Part shown: one piece after another, positions 62,701 through 64,000 of the stretch
How the letters are laid out: the number at the start of each line of letters is the position of its first letter
Position numbering within the stretch: the stretch's first letter is position 1
NCBI GenBank assembly: GCA_964030475.1
Contig: CAXIPT010000002.1
Coordinates: forward strand, 15,942,305 to 16,006,304
Reading direction: 5' to 3'
DNA length: 64,000 nt
From: Tethya wilhelma
Taxonomy: Eukaryota > Porifera > Demospongiae > Tethyida > Tethyidae
Notes under the pieces: generated by a model
What the model saw: the letters and a program-made list of their open reading frames with translations, nothing else
Databases searched by the model: none
Told to the model about the DNA's origin: nothing
Position numbers and translations under genes: made by a program

Positions 62701-64000
62701 TGTCTTAGATGGAACTATTTCTGGACAATCCACTACATCAGTGCAGGCTAATGTCACTGTTAGAGCATTCACAAACTACACAGTAGAGGTTTCAGCCTCT
62801 ACTTCAGTTGGTGTTGGTGATGTTGCTGTAGCTACTGCTCAAACGCCTCAAGCAGGTTAGAGGAGATAGCTGTGATTGTATGTATGGCAGCTTAATGCCA
62901 ATAATGACATCATTGCATACAATTGGTTTTGTATGTTTGATGTAGCACCATCTGTACCACTGAATGTAACTGTTGTCTCTGTAACTTCAACTAGTGCTGT
63001 TGTAGTGTGGAGTGAACCAGACTATCCTAATGGAATAGTACAATTCTACAATGTGTCTCTGTCAGGGGAAGTGATGTTCAATGTAGCTTCATCTGTGTTC
63101 AATCTGACACTGGAGGGTCTCGATCCCTTTTCAATGTATTCTGTTGAGGTGTTTGCAACAACAATCGGAAGGGGACCATCAAGCATTATTGATTTCACCA
63201 CCGCTCAAGGCAGTACGTACTTATCATGACAACTTCCAGCTTGTAATCATCTTGATTCAGTATACTTGAACCTGCATTCTTTTATATCCATTTAGTTCCG
63301 TCAGCACCTACTAACTTCACTGCAGTAGTTCTATCAGCAGATTCCATTTTTGTTCAGTGGTCACCTCCAGCTGTACCTAATGGCATCATAACTCGCTACA
63401 CATTGTCCTACAGTGGGGACAACTTTACTCAGAACTCAACTACCCAGTTCTTCTATCCTACTTATCCTGAGGAAGAATTCAACACCACTTTAACTAATCT
63501 TTTACCTTATGTGGTGTACACACTCTCACTGAAAGCTTCAACAAGTGCTGGATTGGGTGAATCAGTTTCCTTGACAAGAAGGTCTTTAGAGGATGGTTAG
63601 TACTCTTTTTCATAAGAAATAATATTATATGTACTTACTGCACATACATACACATTCAAACTAAACACTTTTCATATTACACAATTCACAAACATATTCC
63701 CTCATGTGTACTCTCACACACATATTATATGCTCACAGCTCCTAGTGGACCTCCTCGAGACATCATGGCCACTAACATCACATCTACTAGTCTAATCATC
63801 ACCTGGCAACCCCCTCCTACTGAGTCACAAAATGGAGTTATCCGCTACTACATTATCAGATACTCAATATTCAACAGCAGTTCCACTCCAATTGAGACTA
63901 ACACTACTGATACGTCCATCCAACTCATGGATTTAGAGATCTTTACGTTTTATGAAATCCAAGTGAGTGCTGTCACTGTTGCTGAGGGACCAAGCTCACA
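30066..64000 (+). CDS. Giant multidomain extracellular receptor/adhesion gene (partial both ends)
   Basis: About 50 plus-strand exons can be joined in one frame, encoding roughly 4,500 residues. Order: SMB-like, IgGFc-binding domain, SMB-like, Calx-beta x5, NIDO-SRCR, NIDO-SRCR(half), NIDO-SRCR x5, Ig x2, NIDO-SRCR, Ser/Gly linker, FN3 x13 or more. Every domain edge is a phase-1 intron; only the intron inside each NIDO is phase 0. Many Asn-X-Ser/Thr sites and paired cysteines indicate a secreted or surface protein. No stop codon, membrane segment or signal peptide lies within the exons, so both ends are outside (5' probably in the N gap near 29.95 kb, 3' beyond 64 kb). It could instead be two genes divided at the N at 44513 plus the 6.8 kb non-coding stretch; phase continuity favours one. 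A role in cell adhesion or non-self recognition is inferred from the domains. Confidence 0.7.
32296..34372. mobile_element. Nested pair of composite elements (arm pair plus tail)
   Basis: The outer copy begins at about 32305 (AGTAGTAAAAATTTCG, then GGAATGGGCAGTGCTG) and is inverted-repeated up to CCTTGTTCCAA at about 32664. There a second copy (about 32665-33698) is inserted. The outer copy resumes at about 33699 with ATACTTTTTACAGCACTGCC and runs to 34372. Each copy has a palindromic arm pair of about 400 bp and a tail of about 620 bp ending CTATACGTACTACCGTACGT. No transposase ORF. A complete un-nested copy is at about 41880-42800, and a tail-only copy at 47895-48232. Confidence 0.8.
34583..34805. 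mobile_element. Foldback MITE (TACTGTAAACGTGGAAATAT ends)
   Basis: Starts TACTGTAAACGTGGAAATAT and ends with the inverted ATATTTCCACGTTTATGGTA. The interior contains repeated GCCAAATTTAA-type motifs on both strands. About 223 bp and non-coding. Confidence 0.85.
35180..36550 (+). CDS. Exon: IgGFc-binding-protein N-terminal domain (457 codons)
   Basis: A single 1371 bp exon, phase 1-1, from acceptor AATCCAG to donor A/GTAAGT. It opens ATYGNKFVIGFLPN, with VTINATQD-type strands in the middle. Then comes the family hallmark GSRIVSNKPLTVIGGNDC followed by PPIATWGTQFLVA, and it closes with SATVYGFLVAQNHHQGYAY. This is the IgGFc_binding domain of FCGBP and of many invertebrate mucin-like or surface proteins. 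Two further Cys-bearing repeats suggest the full domain is present. The long ORF seems to start at 35170 with TTG, but that is intronic sequence; the exon starts at the acceptor. About 13 N-glycosylation sequons fit an extracellular location. Confidence 0.9.
36551..37473. repeat. Intron with hairpin and GT-rich minisatellite
   Basis: Contains an AGCCTTGTACCCAGGCTCTC-type hairpin (36807-36870) and a TGTGGG/TG tract at 37172-37368 with one N at 37275. The tract gives long spurious Cys/Val or His/Thr frames on both strands that are not coding. Confidence 0.85.
37474..37635 (+). CDS. Exon: somatomedin-B-like domain 2
   Basis: 162 bp, phase 1-1, ending TCTG/GTATGG. The Cys pattern is the same as the exon at 30066: TNGCC, CYCDSACYSTRDCC and DVGC. 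Flanking the IgGFc-binding exon on both sides with the same small domain suggests a duplication of the domain pair's edges. Function within the protein unknown; protein-protein contact is typical for this fold. Confidence 0.82.
37671..37886. mobile_element. Foldback MITE in a mosaic-gene intron
   Basis: Left TACCATATAGTAGTAAAGTT and right AAACTTTCCCACTATATATA with inner complementarity. It is a diverged relative of the element at 4088-4286 and lies in the intron before the first Calx-beta exon. Confidence 0.65.
37953..40189 (+). CDS. Exons: five Calx-beta domains
   Basis: Six phase-1 exons: 37953-38138, 38202-38549, 38639-38974, 39158-39487, 39555-39887 and 39986-40189 (579 codons). Five Calx-beta repeats are visible, each with the signature 'Y.(V/L).EGD' near its start (YTLNEGDVATLTV, YVTNEGDAVDVIV, YTVSEGDNVTLRV), an NGTA(T/L) turn, 'FSPGET' or 'FDVGET', and 'DD.IAE..E.F...L' (IDDTIAEPTENFTLVL). 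The introns fall after NGTA, in the middle of the domain, so each internal exon holds the second half of one repeat and the first half of the next. Calx-beta domains bind calcium and occur in adhesion molecules and in sponge aggregation factors. The acidic DD/E clusters that bind calcium are retained. Confidence 0.92.
40190..41147. other. Intron of ~960 bp, nothing recognised
   Basis: AT-rich sequence between the last Calx-beta exon and the first NIDO exon. No repeat family member or internal exon was identified. Confidence 0.6.
41148..41849 (+). CDS. Exons: NIDO domain 1
   Basis: Two exons, 41148-41284 and 41354-41849, joined by a phase-0 intron exactly between LY and VNTNG (211 codons). 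The order FGTDVGD, DDGASPEIRL, FNGRNETSLY, VNTNGILSFG, PLIAPFYHDIDI, FVATWDRV, FQVILATDG and IFNYGDIQW is the nidogen/alpha-tectorin NIDO pattern. Such domains occur in extracellular matrix and surface proteins. Three more copies with the same split follow in this gene. Confidence 0.92.
41880..42800. mobile_element. Complete copy of the arm-pair-plus-tail element
   Basis: It starts TAGTAGTAAAAATTTTG, with arms (AGGAATGGGCAATGCGG / TACAGCACTGCCCATTCC) spanning about 41885-42236, then a tail to about 42800 that ends in CTATACGTACTACTGTATGT. It lies in the intron between NIDO 1 and SRCR 1. The first bases and the inverted last bases are similar (ATACTGTATATATAGTAG and ATACAGTAGTACGTATAGTAG), suggesting terminal repeats. 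Confidence 0.75.
42859..43377 (+). CDS. Exons: SRCR domain 1
   Basis: Two phase-1 exons, 42859-43101 (81 codons, beginning with a Thr-rich linker) and 43204-43377 (58 codons). The first half ends VCSIGFDDTDAAVVCRNEGF. The second has the canonical VELMCTGTEFFISECP and AAARC. Two-exon coding is typical of group A SRCR domains, which mediate ligand recognition in scavenger receptors and are very numerous in sponges. Confidence 0.9.
43446..44194 (+). CDS. Exons: NIDO domain 2
   Basis: Exons 43446-43630 and 43714-44194, phase-0 internal intron. A Thr/Pro linker (TTTPPTNVTEGPP) leads into FGFDVGDSAVPLVDDG, then VNTNGVLSFG and the same core as NIDO 1. From about 43714 to 44512 this copy, including the intron after it, is nearly identical to NIDO 4/SRCR 8 at 56768-57575, which indicates a recent duplication or gene conversion. 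Confidence 0.92.
44281..44513 (+). CDS. Exon: SRCR domain 2, first half, truncated at an N
   Basis: The exon opens after TTTGGCAG with a Thr-rich linker, then CIDGDTRFNTNFNS, FEVCLGGVYSSVCDIGW and VVCHSQGYSPP. The reading stops at a single N (44513), after which unrelated sequence begins. No donor and no second-half exon (CNGTE...C..AAARC) follow. By comparison with SRCR 8, about 8 codons of this exon and a whole exon are missing, so this is a break in assembly or a real deletion. Confidence 0.85.
47604..47715 (+). other. Weak orphan exon candidate
   Basis: Open frame between a TTGTTGTAG acceptor and GAG/GTATAT donor, reading CTSCDYETYWITATGFDA then a Cys/Trp-containing end. Phases 1 in and 2 out do not fit the neighbouring phase-1 exons. 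I do not recognise it; it may be chance. Confidence 0.2.
47895..48232. mobile_element. Tail-only copy of the composite element
   Basis: Matches the tails at 33350-33700 and 34040-34372 (CTGTCAAAGTTGGCTCA, GTTCAAGTAAGTCAGT, GGCTTCCCACTAGCGCTC) and ends CTATACGTACTACCGTACGT. The arm pair is absent; an N at 47898 lies at the left boundary. Confidence 0.75.
49568..49757. mobile_element. Foldback MITE (ATACTGTATAGCACAAAAT ends)
   Basis: Left ATACTGTATAGCACAAAAT and right ATTTTGTGCTATATTATAGT are near-inverted. The interior holds inverted GGTGGATTTTATTTTGG-like pieces. About 190 bp. Confidence 0.7.
51341..52958 (+). CDS. Exons: NIDO domain 3
   Basis: Exons 51341-51480 and 52466-52958 (211 codons) with a phase-0 internal intron that is enlarged to 985 bp by a TIR element (51613-52301). 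Core motifs are FGIDVGDSVVSRQDQ, SPEIRLNTSFMFYGKN, VNTNGVLSFG, PLIAPFYDDIDI, FVATWDRV and FQVILATDG. A short divergent insert rich in Tyr (RYYYYSYGP) replaces the usual Ser/Ala-rich loop before RNTFQV. Confidence 0.92.
51613..52301. mobile_element. TIR element inside the NIDO 3 intron
   Basis: Left CATTGGGGCGAGCATGAGTG and right CACTCACGCTCGCCCCCAAATG are inverted, one to two mismatches. About 690 bp, no transposase frame. A related left end lies near 24950. Confidence 0.75.
53050..53480 (+). CDS. Exons: SRCR domain 3
   Basis: Exons 53050-53250 and 53316-53480 (122 codons), phase 1. The first half holds CIDGGIRLN, FEVCLGGVYGSVCDIGW and AAVLCHSQGYSPP; the second holds VQDVMCNGTEFFFSECP and AAARC. 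In its relatives (44281, 57341) the exon starts about 50 bp earlier after GGCAG and includes a Thr-rich linker. Here that acceptor is lost, and CACTCCAACAG, coding in the relatives, serves as acceptor in the correct phase. The linker is therefore deleted. Confidence 0.85.
53540..53982 (+). CDS. Exons: SRCR domain 4
   Basis: Exons 53540-53752 and 53815-53982 (127 codons), phase 1 throughout. CFEGDVRTVNSS, FEVCIGGVFGSVCDVGWSN and AAVLCRYRGYDP, then VDFMCNGTEFSLSECP and AAGYQC. Diverged from the cassette-type SRCRs, so it belongs to an older part of the array. Confidence 0.9.
54063..54491 (+). CDS. Exons: SRCR domain 5
   Basis: Exons 54063-54260 and 54324-54491 (122 codons), phase 1. CMEGDVRLRNQTFGDFDS, GRVEICRNGTFGAICDVGW and AQAACNSFGYR, then YQDFMCDGTEESPALC and IAGVRC. 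The GRVEIC strand is the classical SRCR form. Confidence 0.9.
54560..55416 (+). CDS. Exons: SRCR domains 6 and 7 with a fused middle exon
   Basis: Exons 54560-54769, 54836-55171 and 55243-55416 (240 codons), all phase 1. The first exon gives the first half of domain 6 (GRVDVCFNGTYGSICDANW). The 112-codon middle exon contains the second half of domain 6 (LEDVRCSGTEDSLYSC, AAGVIC) fused directly to the first half of domain 7 (GRVEVCINNQWGTICDLGW). The last exon completes domain 7 (GIACTGFEYQLSQC, AGVQC). The intron normally separating SRCR units has been lost here. Confidence 0.9.
55506..56247 (+). CDS. Exons: two immunoglobulin-like domains
   Basis: Exons 55506-55850 (115 codons) and 55915-56247 (111 codons), one domain each, phase 1-1. 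Ig 1 has FTIQCNAL, ISYQWNNG and LDDGGVYSCG. Ig 2 has PFVASCLVYV, VNIQWLYSNG and LSDSGNYTCE. The Cys-Trp-DxGxYxC arrangement marks I- or V-set folds. Exon 1 uses an unusual GTTAGC donor. They sit between the SRCR array and NIDO 4, as a spacer or ligand-contact pair. Confidence 0.88.
56316..57254 (+). CDS. Exons: NIDO domain 4
   Basis: Exons 56316-56476 and 56768-57254 (216 codons), phase-0 internal intron carrying a MITE. FGFDDGDSAVSLVDDG, VNTNGVLSFG, PLIAPFYHDIDI, FVATWDRVAPF, FQVILATDG and IFNYGDIQW. The second exon and the following intron closely match NIDO 2 (43714-44280). Confidence 0.92.
56519..56705. mobile_element. Foldback MITE (TACCATGTAGCTCCAAATTT ends)
   Basis: Left TACCATGTAGCTCCAAATTT, right AAATTTGGAGCCATACGGT inverted. 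About 187 bp within the NIDO 4 intron; absent from the equivalent NIDO 2 intron, so the insertion is younger than that duplication or was lost in the other copy. Confidence 0.85.
57341..57807 (+). CDS. Exons: SRCR domain 8
   Basis: Exons 57341-57580 and 57640-57807 (136 codons), phase 1. Thr-rich linker, CIDGDTRFNTNFNS, FEVCLGGVYGSVCDIGW and AAVLCHSQGYSPP, then VQDVMCNGTEFSISECP and AAARC. This is the complete version of the broken SRCR 2. Donor GTACGT. Confidence 0.9.
57917..58021 (+). CDS. Candidate exon: Ser/Gly-rich linker from a GGATCA minisatellite
   Basis: A minisatellite of GGATCA/GTGTCA units between acceptor TTCAAAATCAG and donor CCTG/GTATGG. It is 105 bp, phase 1-1, and joins in frame to SRCR 8 before it (T/TG) and FN3 1 after it (G/TT). 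In that frame it reads LSGLGSGSV, RSGSGSVSG and SGSGSGSGIPG, a flexible linker whose repeated Ser-Gly could serve as glycosaminoglycan attachment sites. Other frames give Arg/Ile runs. Since skipping it also keeps the frame, it may be an alternative cassette. It is called a linker exon with moderate confidence. Confidence 0.55.
58488..58862. mobile_element. MITE with CAGTGGC...GCCACTG ends
   Basis: CAGTGGCAGATTTAGGGAGG at the left and CCTGAATCCGCCACTG at the right, inverted with mismatches. About 375 bp. Flanking GATATT/ATATCA give a possible short target duplication. Intron before FN3 1. Confidence 0.7.
58920..60688 (+). CDS. Exons: fibronectin type III domains 1-5
   Basis: Exons 58920-59210, 59295-59582, 59641-60270 and 60398-60688, all phase 1-1. 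Each FN3 starts with a PS(Q/A/E)P motif, has a Trp strand (VNVEWQEPEFPNG, IRIEWDPPSSPNG, ILVSWADPLAPNG, IQILWGYPTEPRG, LTASWTEPISPNG) and a Tyr strand (NYTLTVVAV and equivalents). The 210-codon third exon encodes two FN3 domains with no intron between them. FN3 arrays form elongated stalks in surface receptors. Confidence 0.93.
60784..62249 (+). CDS. Exons: FN3 domains 6-9 (first copy of a four-domain block)
   Basis: Exons 60784-61116, 61182-61448, 61530-61829 and 61959-62249, phase 1-1 (111, 89, 100 and 97 codons). Trp strands are AIFVWNEPLEPNG, VVVWSEPDYPNG, IFVQWSAPAVPNG and IITWQPPPTESQNG. Domain 6 starts with an unusual segment IVQDLIFTFSEQGAV before its Trp strand. The block is repeated from 62520 onward. 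Confidence 0.93.
62386..62450. repeat. G-run/C-run hairpin and TE end fragment
   Basis: CAGTGGCATAGGTAGGGGG is followed by GGGGGCTTTGGGGGC units and the inverse GCCCCCAAAGCCCCCC. It resembles the right-hand part of the CAGTGGCGTAGCCAG family. It lies between the two FN3 blocks. Confidence 0.6.
62520..64000 (+). CDS. Exons: FN3 domains 10-13 (second copy of the block, cut by window end)
   Basis: Exons 62520-62855, 62946-63212, 63296-63595 and 63739 onward correspond one-to-one to the block at 60784-62249, shifted by 1736-1780 bp, with mostly silent or conservative changes (for example VQFYNVSLSGEVMF, YPTYPEEEFNTTLTN and YYIIRYSI in both). The introns are also similar. The final exon is open at 64000, so further FN3 units and any membrane anchor lie outside. 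Confidence 0.93.

Overview
This is a metazoan nuclear DNA window. Its genes are split by short GT-AG introns, with abundant (CA)n/(TG)n microsatellites, many small foldback elements and several assembly Ns. The mix of a kinesin-5 gene, a nucleoplasmin-like gene and a very large SRCR/NIDO/Calx-beta/FN3 mosaic gene in AT-rich DNA with compact introns suggests a marine invertebrate. A demosponge fits best, but that is inference. No prokaryotic, viral or CRISPR signal was seen.

Left region (1-6.3 kb), minus strand: a possible short secreted-protein ORF behind a TATA/CRE-like promoter, then the pieces of a signalling adaptor (SAM and start of a PH domain at 6258-5802; tyrosine motifs and a C-terminal SH2 domain at 3675-1731). 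Between these pieces, on the plus strand, lie two orphan exons of an ABCC-type ABC transporter.

Housekeeping cluster (7.5-19.8 kb): a complete 24-exon kinesin-5 (KIF11/Eg5) gene, whose exons sum to an in-frame 1102-codon CDS and whose last intron contains an intact 5S rRNA gene; a convergent 8-exon gene for an uncharacterised 266-residue protein; a complete 6-exon fucose mutarotase gene (FUOM, 153 residues); and, divergent from FUOM across a 250 bp E-box promoter, a 14-exon nucleoplasmin/nucleophosmin-like histone chaperone gene (305 residues) with a 646 bp foldback element in one intron.

Repeat desert (20-30 kb): foldback elements sharing TACCGTATAG termini, a tandem satellite of about 365 bp with one internally inverted segment, an element with GCCTCGGCGC termini, an N gap, and one isolated exon candidate.

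Right half (30.07-64 kb), plus strand: about 50 exons encoding some 4,500 visible residues, open at both ends. In order: somatomedin-B-like, IgGFc-binding N-terminal domain, somatomedin-B-like, five Calx-beta domains, NIDO-SRCR, NIDO-SRCR (cut by an N), NIDO followed by five SRCR, two Ig, NIDO-SRCR, a Ser/Gly linker, then at least 13 FN3 domains running off the window. Nearly every intron is phase 1 (phase 0 only inside each NIDO), which permits exon shuffling and tandem duplication, both visible here. The most parsimonious reading is one giant extracellular adhesion or recognition receptor gene, possibly with an assembly fault at 44513.
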